Part shown: piece by piece, positions 1-9,373 of the stretch
Layout: each line of letters opens with the position of its first letter
Numbering within the stretch: the first letter of the stretch is position 1
Assembly: GCF_004118635.1 (NCBI RefSeq)
Contig: NZ_SDGU01000005.1
Span: 1 to 34,363 of the forward strand
DNA length: 34,363 nt
Direction of reading: 5' to 3'
Source of the DNA: Chlorobaculum sp. 24CR
Lineage (GTDB): Bacteria > Bacteroidota > Chlorobiia > Chlorobiales > Chlorobiaceae
Position numbers and translations under genes: made by a program
The notes under the pieces: model-generated
What the model was told of the DNA's origin: nothing
Databases searched by the model: none
The model's input: only the letters and a program-made list of their open reading frames with translations

Positions 1-160
1 AGAGCCGTCCCTACAGTTATGAACGACAGATTTTGCCGAAGAAAATCATGTTCATTATCCGTGTGCGGTATCGATCCTGATACAGGAGGCTCGCAATGAC
101 GGGAGATTCAAAATTGTTTACTTCTTCGCCTCTTCTTTTCAGTCATCTAAAATCCAGCAC

Positions 161-199
161 AAAAAAAAGCCCTCCCGGCGCGATTACCGGGAGGGCTTT
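161..199 (-). terminator. Rho-independent terminator of the pyrophosphatase gene
   Basis: A perfect 13-bp inverted repeat (AAAGCCCTCCCGG at 166-178 and CCGGGAGGGCTTT at 187-199) encloses an 8-nt loop. Read on the minus strand it is followed by a run of eight T. It lies 25 bp past the stop codon of the minus-strand pyrophosphatase gene, as expected for its terminator. The first 160 bases of the window hold nothing else I can support. Confidence 0.9.
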
Positions 200-223
200 G
201 GAGTTTGATGCCTGTTGCGCTCT

Positions 224-2299
224 TCAGAGCAGCGGGGCGATGACCAGCGCCACGACGGCGATGAGCTTCATCAGAATGTTCAGGCTCGGGCCGCTGGTGT
301 CCTTGAGCGGGTCGCCGACCGTGTCGCCCACGACCGCCGCTTTGTGGGTCTCGGAACCCTTGCCATAGAACACGCCGTCGAACTCGATGCCCCCTTCGAT
401 GCGCTTTTTAGCGTTGTCCCACGCGCCGCCCGCGTTGGACTGGAAGATCGCCATCAGTACGCCGGACGAGGTGACGCCGACCAGAAGGCCGCCGAGCATC
501 TCCTTCGAGGTGAAGCCGACCGCCACCGGCACGAGCACACCAAGCAGGCCGGGCAGGATCATCTCCCTGATGGCCGCCTTGGTCGAAATATCGACGCAGT
601 GGGCGAACTCGGCGGGTGCGGTGCCTTCCCGCAGGCCGGGGATTTCGTTGAACTGGCGCCCAACCTCGCGGATCATGTCGCCAGCGGCGCGGCCCACGGC
701 GCCCATCGCCATGGCGCTGAAGATAAAGGGCAGCATGGCTCCGATGAGCAGACCGGCCATGATGACCGGCTGGGTGACGTCGAGAGCGCCGATGTGAGCC
801 TGCTGGCGGAAGGCCGCAAAGAGAGCCAGGGCGGTCAGGGCGGCGCTGCCGATGGCGAAGCCCTTGCCGATGGCGGCCGTGGTGTTGCCAACGGCGTCGA
901 GCTTGTCGGTGCGTTCGCGCACCTCTTTCGGCAGGCCGGCCATTTCGGCGATACCGCCGGCATTGTCCGAAATCGGGCCGTAAGCGTCAACGGCGAGCTG
1001 GATGCCGGTCACGGAGAGCATACCGAGCGCGGCCACGGCGATGCCGTACAGTCCCGCGAAATGCGACGAGGCGACGATGGCGATCGAGAGTACGATAACC
1101 GGCAGGCCGGTGGACATCATGCCCAGGCCGAGGCCGGCGATGATGTTGGTAGCCGAGCCGGTGATGCTCTGCCGGGCCAGGCCCACGACCGGCTTGTTGT
1201 CTGTCGAGCAATAGTACTCGGTGATGATGCCGATCAGAACGCCCGCCACCAGGCCGATGATGACCGCATAGAAAACATTGAGCGAAGAGTAGGCGACACC
1301 TTCGGCCACCCAGCTCGCGGGAAGCATTTTGTCGATGATGAAGTAGCTCAAAATGGCCATGATGATCGACGCGCCGAATTCGCCCATGTTGAGGCCGTGT
1401 TGCGGGTTGCCGCCCTCCTTGACCCGCACGAAGAGGGAGCCGACGATCGAGACGATGATGCCGACGGCGGCGATGACCAACGGCAGCAAGACCGCCGCGA
1501 CGGGGCTGATGCCCATGCCGCTGAAGACCGGCACGAAAGCCGCGCCGAGCACCATGGTGCCGATGATCGCGCCGACGTAGCTCTCGAAAAGGTCAGCGCC
1601 CATGCCCGCCACGTCGCCGACGTTGTCGCCGACGTTGTCGGCGATGGTGGCCGGGTTGCGCGGATCGTCTTCGGGGATGCCCTCATAGACCTTGCCGGCC
1701 AGGTCAGCGCCGACGTCAGCGGCCTTGGTGTAGATGCCGCCGCCGACGCGAGCGAACAGCGCGATGGACGACGCGCCCAGCGAGAAGCCGGAGATCAGGT
1801 TGATCACTTCGGCCACGTCGGTGAACATGCTCGAATAGATGATGAAGAGCGTGGAGAGGCCCAGAATGCCGAGGCCGACCACGGACAGACCCATCACCAG
1901 ACCGCCGGAAAAGGCGATGTTGAGCGCATCGGCCAGGCCGGTACGAGCTGCGTTGGTGGTGCGGACGTTGGCTTTGGTGGCTACTCTCATGCCGAAAAAG
2001 CCTGCAAGCGCGGAGCAGAAAGCGCCCACGATGAAGCTGACGGCGATGATTGGCGAGGTGCCGGGACGGCCGCTGTTGGCGAAGCCGAGAAGAATGGCTA
2101 CCGAAATGACGAAGATGATGAGCACTTTGTACTCGCGTTTCAGGAACGCCAGTGCTCCATCTGCAATGTGGCCCGCGATGGTGGCCATCGTTTCGGTGCC
2201 TACATCCTGGCGGGAAATCCACGATGCCTTGAAGAAGGCGTACAACAAGGCAAGAACACCACTTAAGGGAATGGCATACAGAATGGTTTGTTGATCCAT
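224..2299 (-). CDS. hppA: K+-dependent membrane pyrophosphatase (Na+ or H+ pump)
   Basis: A 691-aa integral membrane pyrophosphatase that hydrolyses PPi and uses the energy to pump cations across the cytoplasmic membrane. It has the family's usual length and about 16 hydrophobic segments. The PPi/Mg site is intact: [13 protein letters not shown] at residues 195-207, [20 protein letters not shown] at 210-229, DAYGPISDN at 438-446 and GGAWDNAKK near the C-terminus. The loop [10 protein letters not shown] (471-480) has Ala and Gly where K+-independent enzymes have Lys and Thr, so the enzyme should need K+. Na+-pumping members of this group are known from Chlorobium limicola, but motifs alone do not settle the ion here. 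The gene is divergent from a second pyrophosphatase gene and ends at a strong terminator. The start ATG has no obvious Shine-Dalgarno. Confidence 0.97.
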   Translation of the reverse strand: MDQQTILYAIPLSGVLALLYAFFKASWISRQDVGTETMATIAGHIADGALAFLKREYKVLIIFVISVAILLGFANSGRPGTSPIIAVSFIVGAFCSALAGFFGMRVATKANVRTTNAARTGLADALNIAFSGGLVMGLSVVGLGILGLSTLFIIYSSMFTDVAEVINLISGFSLGASSIALFARVGGGIYTKAADVGADLAGKVYEGIPEDDPRNPATIADNVGDNVGDVAGMGADLFESYVGAIIGTMVLGAAFVPVFSGMGISPVAAVLLPLVIAAVGIIVSIVGSLFVRVKEGGNPQHGLNMGEFGASIIMAILSYFIIDKMLPASWVAEGVAYSSLNVFYAVIIGLVAGVLIGIITEYYCSTDNKPVVGLARQSITGSATNIIAGLGLGMMSTGLPVIVLSIAIVASSHFAGLYGIAVAALGMLSVTGIQLAVDAYGPISDNAGGIAEMAGLPKEVRERTDKLDAVGNTTAAIGKGFAIGSAALTALALFAAFRQQAHIGALDVTQPVIMAGLLIGAMLPFIFSAMAMGAVGRAAGDMIREVGRQFNEIPGLREGTAPAEFAHCVDISTKAAIREMILPGLLGVLVPVAVGFTSKEMLGGLLVGVTSSGVLMAIFQSNAGGAWDNAKKRIEGGIEFDGVFYGKGSETHKAAVVGDTVGDPLKDTSGPSLNILMKLIAVVALVIAPLL

Positions 2300-2924
2300 G
2301 TTTTTATAATGTTAGGATTGTTTGTTTATCTGTGTCGAAAGGCGTAAAAAAAGAACGCAGGGCTTGCCGGAAGCCGTTGAGGCAGGCGGGGGGGGAAGCT
2401 CGCGATGGAGGCTTCGATGGAAAGGCAGGCTTGACCATGAGAGTGTCATATCGATCATAACGATTGAAAATGTACACTTTATTGTCCGCTATTCATAAAA
2501 TTTGTCACTGCTGAGGCAGAGTTTTCAATGGATCAATCCGGAGACGGATCAACTTCGGGGCAGGAGAGGCGAGCGAATCGGTGCTGGTTCCGGGGTCTCG
2601 ATTCCGAAAGCGGCGGGTTGTACTCATCCGGTTTTGCAAGCTCTTTTCGGGGTGATTTTTTCTCATGGTCTCTGTTTTGTTTTTCTTTGTGAAGCGTATG
2701 ATTATATGCGATTATATCGATATAAAATCTTTTGTTTATAGCTCTGCTCTGAGCACTTTCGAGTTCCTGATTTTTGGATGAGATACCGGAAAAAGATGCT
2801 ATGTTCATCTATCCTGTTTTTCGGCAGGGCTGTTCTTTCTCATCATCGTTTTCGTGGTCTCATAATGCTCCTGCTGTCGGCAGTCTTTCTGTATCTCAGT
2901 AACACAGAGAATCAAATCAGAGCA
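2300..2924. promoter_or_regulatory. Intergenic control region between the two pyrophosphatase genes
   Basis: This 625-bp gap separates two divergent genes, so it must hold both promoters. The visible structures are an AT-rich stretch at about 2460-2500, a near-duplicated ATTATAT (2701 and 2711), and a perfect 14-bp palindrome TTATATCGATATAA at 2712-2725, about 200 bp upstream of the plus-strand gene. The part between about 2500 and 2650 is GC-rich and could be transcribed leader, but I recognise no riboswitch or small RNA in it. The small ORFs here look like chance. Confidence 0.4.
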
Positions 2925-5336
2925 ATGAAAAAGCCATCAAATGTTAAGTGGGTCGTCGGGGCCGCATCGGCGCTGGCGGGTCTTGGGGTTTTGCTTTACG
3001 CGCCACAAGCGCAGGCAAGCGAAGCCGATCTGGTATTGCCGAATCTCAGCTCCGTTACCTTTTTGGGCGGGATTTCGGGATCCGCGTTATTGATGTGGGG
3101 TCTTGCTGTTTGTCTTTTTGGAATGGTTTTCGGTATTGTACAGTACATTGGCATTCGCAAGCTTCCGGTGCACGATGCCATGCGGGAGATCAGTGAGCTG
3201 ATCTACGAAACCTGTAAAACGTATCTCATTACCCAGGGGAAATTCATCCTCGTTCTCTGGGTGCTGGTTGGCGCGATTATCGTGGCCTACTTTGGCTGGT
3301 TGCGCGAACTGGCCGTGTCGAAGGTTGTTTTCATTCTCGTTTGCAGTCTCATCGGCATCGCGGGTAGCTACACGGTCGCCTGGTTCGGCATGAGGATCAA
3401 CACCTTCGCCAACTCCCGCACGGCGTTCGCCAGCCTCGGCGGCAAGCCCTTTCCGACCTACGCCATTCCGCTCCGCGCGGGCATGAGCATCGGAATGCTG
3501 CTCATCAGCATCGAGCTATTCGTCATGCTCTGCATCCTTCTCTTCGTCCCTGCCGACTACGCCGGGCCATGCTTCATCGGCTTCGCCATCGGCGAGTCTC
3601 TCGGCGCGTCGGTGCTCCGCATCGCTGGCGGTATCTTCACCAAGATCGCCGACATCGGTTCCGACCTGATGAAGATCGTCTTCAAGATCAAGGAGGACGA
3701 TGCCCGCAACCCCGGCGTTATCGCCGACTGCACCGGTGACAACGCCGGCGATTCGGTTGGGCCGACCGCCGACGGTTTCGAGACCTACGGCGTGACCGGC
3801 GTGGCGCTGATCTCCTTCATTTTGCTCGCCATCAAGGATCCGGTTATCCAGGTCTCCCTCCTGGTCTGGATTTTCGCCATGCGCCTGGTGATGATTCTCG
3901 CCAGCGCGGCCTCGTACTGGCTCAACGATTTCGTCGCCCATATCAAGTATGGCAATGTTTCCGAGATGAACTTCGAGAAACCGCTCACCTCTCTGGTCTG
4001 GCTTACCTCTATGGTTTCGATCGCGCTCACCTACGTCGCGTCGTATCTGTTGATTTCCGGCCTCGGCGACGGAACCATGTGGTGGAAGCTCGCTTCGATC
4101 ATCACCTGTGGCACCATCGCCGGAGCGCTGATTCCGGAGCTGGTCAAACTCTTTACCTCGACGGAGTGCGCCCACGTGCGTGACATCGTGCAGGCATCCA
4201 AAGAGGGCGGCGCGCCGCTGAACATTCTCTCCGGCCTGATCGCGGGTAACTTCAGCGCCTACTGGATGGGGCTGGCTATTCTCCTGCTGATGGGAGCGGC
4301 TTACCTTATCAGCGAAATGGGACTGAACCTGCTCATGTTGGCGCCATCGGTATTCGCGTTCGGCTTGGTGGCGTTCGGCTTTTTGAGCATGGGGCCGGTC
4401 ACTATCGCCGTGGACTCCTACGGGCCGGTGACCGACAACGCCCAGTCCGTCTATGAGCTGTCGCTGATCGAAAATATTCCGGATATCGAACTGGAAATCG
4501 AGCGCGATTTCGGCTTCAAGCCTGACTTCGAGAATGGCAAGACCTACCTCGAAACCAACGACGGCGCGGGCAACACCTTCAAAGCGACCGCCAAACCGGT
4601 GCTGATCGGCACGGCGGTAGTCGGCGCGACCACCATGATCTTTTCGATCATCGTCATTCTGACGCAGGGGCTGACCGCCAACCTCGACAAGCTCTCGCTG
4701 CTCAATCCGCCCTTCCTGCTCGGCCTGTTGACCGGCGGCGCGGTGATCTACTGGTTCACCGGTGCTTCGATGAACGCCGTGACCACCGGCGCGTACTACG
4801 CCGTCGAGTTCATCAAGAACAACATCAAGCTTCAGGGCATCGAAAAAGCCTCCATCGACGACAGCAAGCGGGTGGTGGAGATTTGCACGAAGTTCGCGCA
4901 GAAAGGGATGATCAACCTGTTCCTGGCCATCTTTTTCAGCACGCTGGCCTTCGCCTGCCTCGATCCGTTCTTCTTCATCGGCTACCTGGTCTCCATCGCG
5001 CTTTTCGGCTTGTACCAGGCGATCTTCATGGCTAACGCGGGCGGCGCGTGGGACAACGCCAAGAAGCTGGTCGAAACGGAGCTCGACGCCAAGGGCACCG
5101 AACTGCACGACGCCACCGTGGTGGGCGACACCGTGGGTGATCCGTTCAAGGACACCTCGTCGGTGGCGCTGAACCCGATCATCAAGTTCACCACGCTCTT
5201 CGGCTTGCTGGCCATTGAGCTGGCCATCGGGCTGAAGCACGAGCTGGCGATCACGCTTGCCGCCATCTTCTTTTTCTGCTCGCTGGTGTTTGTTCATCGC
5301 TCCTACTACTCGATGAGGATTTCGGCCAGCAACTGA
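2925..5336 (+). CDS. Divergent K+-independent membrane pyrophosphatase with signal peptide
   Basis: An 803-aa protein from the ATG at 2925. An upstream in-frame ATG at 2778 would add 49 residues with no family resemblance, so I chose 2925. The N-terminus is a signal peptide of about 31 residues ending ...PQAQA-SEADL. The PPi/Mg motifs are diverged but complete: IADIGSDLMK (241-250), KEDDARNPGVIADCTGDNAGDS within 256-277, VDSYGPVTDNA (496-506), and near the C-terminus GGAWDNAKK and [13 protein letters not shown]. The loop GNTFKATAK (549-557) carries the Lys that confers K+ independence. A subfamily with these traits was described from Chlorobium limicola and Cellulomonas fimi as Na+-inhibited H+-pumping pyrophosphatases; assignment here is by motif pattern. 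A roughly 20-residue insertion precedes the GNT loop compared with the neighbouring canonical enzyme. Confidence 0.9.
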   Translation: MKKPSNVKWVVGAASALAGLGVLLYAPQAQASEADLVLPNLSSVTFLGGISGSALLMWGLAVCLFGMVFGIVQYIGIRKLPVHDAMREISELIYETCKTYLITQGKFILVLWVLVGAIIVAYFGWLRELAVSKVVFILVCSLIGIAGSYTVAWFGMRINTFANSRTAFASLGGKPFPTYAIPLRAGMSIGMLLISIELFVMLCILLFVPADYAGPCFIGFAIGESLGASVLRIAGGIFTKIADIGSDLMKIVFKIKEDDARNPGVIADCTGDNAGDSVGPTADGFETYGVTGVALISFILLAIKDPVIQVSLLVWIFAMRLVMILASAASYWLNDFVAHIKYGNVSEMNFEKPLTSLVWLTSMVSIALTYVASYLLISGLGDGTMWWKLASIITCGTIAGALIPELVKLFTSTECAHVRDIVQASKEGGAPLNILSGLIAGNFSAYWMGLAILLLMGAAYLISEMGLNLLMLAPSVFAFGLVAFGFLSMGPVTIAVDSYGPVTDNAQSVYELSLIENIPDIELEIERDFGFKPDFENGKTYLETNDGAGNTFKATAKPVLIGTAVVGATTMIFSIIVILTQGLTANLDKLSLLNPPFLLGLLTGGAVIYWFTGASMNAVTTGAYYAVEFIKNNIKLQGIEKASIDDSKRVVEICTKFAQKGMINLFLAIFFSTLAFACLDPFFFIGYLVSIALFGLYQAIFMANAGGAWDNAKKLVETELDAKGTELHDATVVGDTVGDPFKDTSSVALNPIIKFTTLFGLLAIELAIGLKHELAITLAAIFFFCSLVFVHRSYYSMRISASN

Positions 5337-5378
5337 GAGATGAAATCGAAATCCTGACCGGTAACAGCAGGGTTCCGG

Positions 5379-5406
5379 AGGGTCGCCAATGTGCGGCCCT
5401 TTTTTT
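5379..5406 (+). terminator. Rho-independent terminator of the divergent pyrophosphatase gene
   Basis: AGGGTCGC (5379-5386) pairs with GCGGCCCT (5393-5400) with one G-U pair and a 6-nt loop, followed by six T. It lies 43 bp after the stop of the pyrophosphatase gene and before the convergent EEP gene. Confidence 0.8.
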
Positions 5407-5464
5407 GTCGTGTTTCGTGCCGACGTCGAACAGAACATGCCCGGTTTGCTCAAAGCGTCGTGGA

Positions 5465-6631
5465 TCAGTGCATGAGGTCGATCCGGAGCAAGAGCGGCAG
5501 GTGGTCGGAGTAGCCGCCTTTGAACTTGCCTCGTTTGTAGGTGGAGTAGAGTCCTTTTCCGTGCCGCTCGAACATTTCGGGAATGGAGAAGACCCGGAAA
5601 GCCCGGTTGTCGATCGAAAGTCCGTTGCCGTCGAGCAAAGCTGGGGAGACGAGGATGTGATCGATCCGCTCCCAGTGATTCCGGTAAAAGTAACTTCCCG
5701 GAAATGATGCGTCACGCCAGCAGTTGTAGAGCAGGCGACTGGCGGAGCGCCGAGCTTCATTCCGGTCGAACGATGAGCCGAGTGTTTCCCTGACCGAGCG
5801 GTCTGCGGGATGGTCGTTGAAATCGCCCATGACAATGATCTCCGCCCGCGGGTCGCGGGTTCTGAGGCTGTCAACGATGCGCCGGGCGACTCTTGCGGCG
5901 GCGATGCGGCTCGGCTCGCTCCACCGGGCGTCGAACGAGCGGGACGGCCAGTGGTTCAGCACAACGGTAAACGGATGGCCGGAAGCCCTGAACCCGGCGG
6001 CAATGACGTACCGGGTGCCGCGTCCATCTTGGAGCCTGACCGTGTAGGGCTTCGATCCGGTGAACTTTACCGTTGCCGGGTTCCACGCCAGCCCGATGTC
6101 GATGCCGCGCGGATCGGGACTTTCGCGGTAGTCGATGGCGTAACCGGCGCGGTCGAGAGAGGCCAGCGTTCCGGCGAACACCTGCCGGTTTTCGGTTTCG
6201 GCCAGCGCCACGATGTCGGGATATTTCCCGTACTCGCGATCCGCCTTGATCGCCCGGAACACGCGAGCGATGCGCAACCGTTTCAGCAGCAGCTTTTTTT
6301 TCGTCCACTGCCGCTTGCCCGCTGGAGTGAACTCCGTGTCGTCCACGCCAGGATCGTCATGCGTGTCGAACAGGTTCTCGACGTTCCACCACAGAATCAA
6401 CACCTCTTTTCCGTTGTTTGTGTAATACCTTCTTTTCCTTGCTGTTAGCTCAGATGCTTGAGCCGTTTCTTTCTGATATTTTGCTGTTGTATGCTGTTCT
6501 TTTGCTGTTAATTTGCTATTATGAAAAGGTAGCAGCAAGAATAACAGCAGAAAAAGGGCTGTTTTGGCAGCTTTCAGGGCATAGGATGGCGTGATAAAAG
6601 CCTGAAAAGAAAGGAGTTGCTGACATTCCAT
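5465..6631 (-). CDS. Secreted endonuclease/exonuclease/phosphatase-family protein with element-supplied N-terminus
   Basis: An EEP-fold hydrolase (phosphodiesterase/nuclease superfamily) with all catalytic motifs: WWNVENLF, ALAETENR, DPRGIDIGL, LNHWPSR, MGDFND and SDHLPLL. The body (about 6396 down to 5465) is host gene. The first roughly 79 residues come from the integrated element, because the native 5' end lies beyond the element at 13755-13640. The replacement N-terminus has a strongly hydrophobic core (TALFLLLFLLLPF) after Lys residues, so it may still direct export, followed by a linker with repeated TAK/TAR triplets translated from the integrase-type decamer repeats. Start choice is uncertain: ATGs at 6631, 6670 and 6712 are in frame and none has a good SD. 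I chose 6631 for the shortest n-region. The start region overlaps or abuts the divergent integrase gene. Confidence 0.85.
   Translation of the reverse strand: MECQQLLSFQAFITPSYALKAAKTALFLLLFLLLPFHNSKLTAKEQHTTAKYQKETAQASELTARKRRYYTNNGKEVLILWWNVENLFDTHDDPGVDDTEFTPAGKRQWTKKKLLLKRLRIARVFRAIKADREYGKYPDIVALAETENRQVFAGTLASLDRAGYAIDYRESPDPRGIDIGLAWNPATVKFTGSKPYTVRLQDGRGTRYVIAAGFRASGHPFTVVLNHWPSRSFDARWSEPSRIAAARVARRIVDSLRTRDPRAEIIVMGDFNDHPADRSVRETLGSSFDRNEARRSASRLLYNCWRDASFPGSYFYRNHWERIDHILVSPALLDGNGLSIDNRAFRVFSIPEMFERHGKGLYSTYKRGKFKGGYSDHLPLLLRIDLMH
6384..6396. other. attL core, TTCCACCACAGAA
   Basis: A 13-bp core shared exactly with 13640-13652. On the minus strand it covers codons for L-W-W-N of the EEP motif LWWNVENLF. 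Similarity continues on both sides with scattered mismatches (CTCnACn before and nCAnnACC after), so about 23 of 28 positions match. The strand exchange point within the core cannot be fixed from one sequence. Confidence 0.85.
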
Positions 6632-6640
6632 TTTGCTGTT
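6437..6640 (+). repeat. Left-end TTTTGCTGTT repeats, probable integrase arm sites
   Basis: The decamer TTTTGCTGTT occurs exactly at 6479-6488, 6500-6509 and 6631-6640. Near copies are CCTTGCTGTT at 6437-6446, TGCTGTT at 6492-6498 and TTTGCTATT at 6512-6520, and inverted forms lie around 6543-6575. The same decamer recurs at the right end (13585-13594). Clustering just upstream of the integrase gene and recurrence at the other end are typical of arm-type binding sites of tyrosine integrases. On the minus strand the repeats are also coding and give the LTAK/TTAK/LTAR triplets of the EEP N-terminus. Confidence 0.65.
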
Positions 6641-6668
6641 GAGTCGAGCATCAAAAACAGGGGGAAGC

Positions 6669-7832
6669 ATGGATATTGTATCTGTCAAGTTGGCGAAGCG
6701 GAAACAGGGCAAGAGCGGGCGGGTGAGCTTGTACCTTGTCTATTACAAGGGCACGGTTCCGGGGCCTGATGGGAAGGTGAAGGCGCTCAGGGATTACGAA
6801 TACCTGAACCTCTACCTTGACGACAAGCCGAGAACATCCGCCGAAAGAGAGCATAACAAGAAGATACTTGAGCTTGCCAATTCGATCAAGGCAAAGCGGG
6901 AACTTGAGATCAAGAACGGGCAGCACGGCTTCGATGCCGGGGTGAAAGGGAAGTCTCTGTTCCTTGAATACTTCAAGGCTGAGTCTGAGGGCAAGAACCG
7001 GCCTGATGGTACGGGCAACTGGTACAGCACCCTGAAGCACCTGACCGGCTTTGTTCAAAAGCGGTACTCTTCGAGAGTTACCTTTCGAGAGATCGATAAA
7101 ACCTTTTGCGAGGGCTTCAAGGATTATCTCGGTAGCGATGCAACGACAAGGACAGGGAAGGGGCTTTCGACGGCTTCACAGGCGGCCTATTTCGGGAAGT
7201 TCAAGGCATGTCTCAACAAGGCGGTCAAGGACGGCATTCTTCCCGCCGATCCTGCAAAGGGGGTAAGCCGCCCGAAGATCGTTTCGCACAAGCGGGAATA
7301 CCTGACTTTCGATGAGCTTCAGGCAATGGCAAAGACCGAGTGCAGGAATCCAACCTTGAAACGGATGTTCCTGTTTTCATGCCTGACAGGGTTGCGCTTC
7401 TCAGACTGTCATAAACTGACCTGGGGCGAGGTGCAGCAGTATGGCGACGGCTGGCGGATCGTGTTTCACCAGCAGAAAACGAAGGGTTTGCAGTACCACG
7501 ACATTTCACAGCAGGCGCGGGAGCTGATGGGCGAACAGGGCGCGGCTGATGAGCGGGTGTTCTTCGCCATAAGCAAGTATTCCGCACACCTGAGTATCGT
7601 GCTCAGGGAGTGGGCGTTGAAGGCTGGCATTGCGAAGCACCTGACGTTTCATAGCGGACGCCACACTTTCGCCGTGTTGCAGCTTGAGAACGGCACGGAC
7701 ATTTACACCCTGAGCAGGCTATTAGGTCACAGGGAGATCGAGGTAACGGCTATCTATGCCGATATTCTGGACAAGACGAGGCGCGAGGCGATGACGGCGC
7801 GGATTCCTGAGCTTTCAGGGCTGAACATTTAA
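6669..7832 (+). CDS. int: Tyrosine recombinase (element integrase)
   Basis: A 387-aa phage-integrase-family recombinase that should carry out integration and excision of the element. The ATG at 6669 is preceded by a purine-rich SD (GGGGGA at 6660-6665); an in-frame start at 6633 is less likely. The N-terminal part (about 1-110) fits the arm-DNA-binding domain of Bacteroidota integrases (VKLAKRKQGKSGRVSLYLVYYKG), followed by a SAM-like core-binding domain and the catalytic domain. Catalytic residues seen are Arg in TGLRFSD, Lys in QQKTKG, HSGRH (H-x-x-R), GHRE and the Tyr nucleophile in TAIYADI. It sits at the left end next to the attL core, the usual place. Codon use is like the neighbouring element genes. 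Confidence 0.95.
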   Translation: MDIVSVKLAKRKQGKSGRVSLYLVYYKGTVPGPDGKVKALRDYEYLNLYLDDKPRTSAEREHNKKILELANSIKAKRELEIKNGQHGFDAGVKGKSLFLEYFKAESEGKNRPDGTGNWYSTLKHLTGFVQKRYSSRVTFREIDKTFCEGFKDYLGSDATTRTGKGLSTASQAAYFGKFKACLNKAVKDGILPADPAKGVSRPKIVSHKREYLTFDELQAMAKTECRNPTLKRMFLFSCLTGLRFSDCHKLTWGEVQQYGDGWRIVFHQQKTKGLQYHDISQQARELMGEQGAADERVFFAISKYSAHLSIVLREWALKAGIAKHLTFHSGRHTFAVLQLENGTDIYTLSRLLGHREIEVTAIYADILDKTRREAMTARIPELSGLNI

Positions 7833-7845
7833 CAAGGGCGAGAAG

Positions 7846-9231
7846 ATGGGCGAGGCCACAAAACTAACGGAAGCAATCCGCATGATTTGGCGTGATGCCG
7901 CTTTGGTCATGGTCAAGATGATGCGGGAAGAGGTTGCCGAAACGGGCAGTAAGGGGGTTGAAGAGTGGGCGGATGAGGTGGAAGCGTTCGCCACTGGCTT
8001 GATTCCGCCGTTTGACGGCAAGGCCATTCGTGAAGGAACCGGCTGGACTGATGAAAAGGTTCTGGGCGTCTTGATAGATTCAGGGCGCGTAAGAACCTCA
8101 TTGCTGCAAGGCATGGCGGCAAAATATCCGGGCGCTCGTGATGCGTTGACAATGCCGGGGAAGCGCACGATATGGAAAGATGAGTTCATTGAAGAACAGG
8201 AGCGGAATGATAAACGTCCGGGGTTTCCCGTGGCTCCTGATTACAGGGCTTTTCAGGCGTACACGCTACTCATGTCTATTACCGGGGAAGAATCTCGACA
8301 GCAGAGCAGGCCAAAGATGGACGAATATCAGGAGTGGGGGATCGAGGAACGCACTGCAATTGAGTTGGCGCTGTCTGAATACGAGGCCAGACTTAAAGAC
8401 CTCTCCCCCGATCCACGGCAGCGGTTCATAGACCGGCTATGCCATAAGATTGAGGGCGCGGAAGGGGATGCGGGAAAGCTCAGGATAGTGGCGAATATGC
8501 AGAAGCAAATCCCGGCGCTGTTTGAGCCAGCAAGTTCGGCGTTTATGGCTATTTGGGAGAGATTCTTTCGGCCTATTGAGGCGCTACCGGAGGCAGAGTA
8601 TTTAAAGCTCACGTTTGAGGCCTATGCTGAAAGGAAAAAGGCTTACGTCGCCGGACTTGGTGAAGATGACCGGCAACTGCTTGAGACTGAACCAGCAGAG
8701 AGGAGCCGGAAGTCATGGGAGAACCTGACGGGCTACCTCGATGACCACAAACTGTATATGTACCTGCCAATCCTTATTGAGGCTGTATCGGGGCGATTTG
8801 AGCGGACTGGCGACGGTGGGGACGTGTTGCGGCGGCTTGAAGCGCTTCAGGCCAAAGAACAGGCGGCGGACGGCGCGCCGGATCGGCAGTTCATCGGGTG
8901 GAGCGGTACACCTGGGCAGCTCGAACGGCTTGCCGATGAGCTACAAAAGGAGAAATTCGTTGCCAGTACGGAAGCTTTCACGGTTCAGTTCATGGACACA
9001 GGGGCGACGGTTGAAGAGCCTTGTAAGTGGCTGAATACAGATCGATCATTAGGTTATCTTATTGATCGGTTAATCCACAAAGAAGCGATTCCGAAAGAAA
9101 CGAACACAACGAAAACAGCGATAAAGCATTTTCTCAGGAAAGATGGAAGCAAAATTTCTGACAGTTTAGACCAGAACCGAAGTAACCAAAAGAATCAGGC
9201 AAAAAAGCAGGGGCTTCGATACTATCGATAA
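7846..9231 (+). CDS. Element protein of unknown function (461 aa)
   Basis: It begins 13 bp after the integrase stop, with SD-like GGGCGAGAAG just upstream, so it is probably cotranscribed. No signal peptide or membrane segment is seen; the middle is helical and charged (about 160-330). The C-terminal part has a W-x-G...L..L...L block (FIGWSGTPGQLERLADEL), then CKWLNTDRSLGYLIDRLI and a basic, Asn/Gln/Lys-rich tail ending KKQGLRYYR. This layout recalls the C-terminal region of RteC-like and related proteins encoded next to integrases in Bacteroidota elements. That resemblance is from memory of the pattern and is weak. It may regulate excision or replication; I do not assign a function. Confidence 0.8.
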   Translation: MGEATKLTEAIRMIWRDAALVMVKMMREEVAETGSKGVEEWADEVEAFATGLIPPFDGKAIREGTGWTDEKVLGVLIDSGRVRTSLLQGMAAKYPGARDALTMPGKRTIWKDEFIEEQERNDKRPGFPVAPDYRAFQAYTLLMSITGEESRQQSRPKMDEYQEWGIEERTAIELALSEYEARLKDLSPDPRQRFIDRLCHKIEGAEGDAGKLRIVANMQKQIPALFEPASSAFMAIWERFFRPIEALPEAEYLKLTFEAYAERKKAYVAGLGEDDRQLLETEPAERSRKSWENLTGYLDDHKLYMYLPILIEAVSGRFERTGDGGDVLRRLEALQAKEQAADGAPDRQFIGWSGTPGQLERLADELQKEKFVASTEAFTVQFMDTGATVEEPCKWLNTDRSLGYLIDRLIHKEAIPKETNTTKTAIKHFLRKDGSKISDSLDQNRSNQKNQAKKQGLRYYR

Positions 9232-9245
9232 CATCATCAACAAGG

Positions 9246-9283
9246 CGTTTACGTGAATTCGTTTACCATTCGTTTACTAAACG
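9246..9283 (+). repeat. Three CGTTTAC repeats upstream of the excisionase-like gene
   Basis: CGTTTAC occurs at 9246-9252, 9260-9266 and 9271-9277, and an inverted AAACG follows at 9279-9283. The spacing is 14 and 11 bp. The cluster lies in the only sizeable gap (142 bp) in the left half of the element, just before the HTH gene at 9374, so it may be an operator or an excisionase binding site together with that operon's promoter. Confidence 0.45.
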
Positions 9284-9373
9284 GATAGTCTATTCTTTCC
9301 CCTACCCTACCTTCCGATTTTACACCCATAGACAACGGCGCAAGCCGATTTTCTCAACCAAGAAAATGAGACT

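Noticed and set aside
96-368. 90-codon plus-strand frame with a good SD (AGGAGG)
   Set aside because: Runs through the terminator stem and into the antisense of the pyrophosphatase gene; no family features.
215-2266. 683-codon plus-strand reading frame
   Set aside because: Antisense shadow of the pyrophosphatase gene; rich in Asp, Arg, His and Gly with no domain, as expected from the complement of GC-rich coding DNA.
2500-2650. Possible small RNA or riboswitch in the pyrophosphatase gap
   Set aside because: GC-rich with some short complementary parts, but no match to a known consensus (SRP, 6S, cobalamin or others) that I could support.
3516-5453. 645-codon minus-strand frame
   Set aside because: Shadow of the divergent pyrophosphatase gene, crossing its terminator; His/Asp/Arg-rich composition without domains.
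6437-6640. CRISPR array in the TTTTGCTGTT region
   Set aside because: Repeats are only 10 bp, irregularly spaced and in both orientations, with no spacer-repeat pattern and no cas genes.
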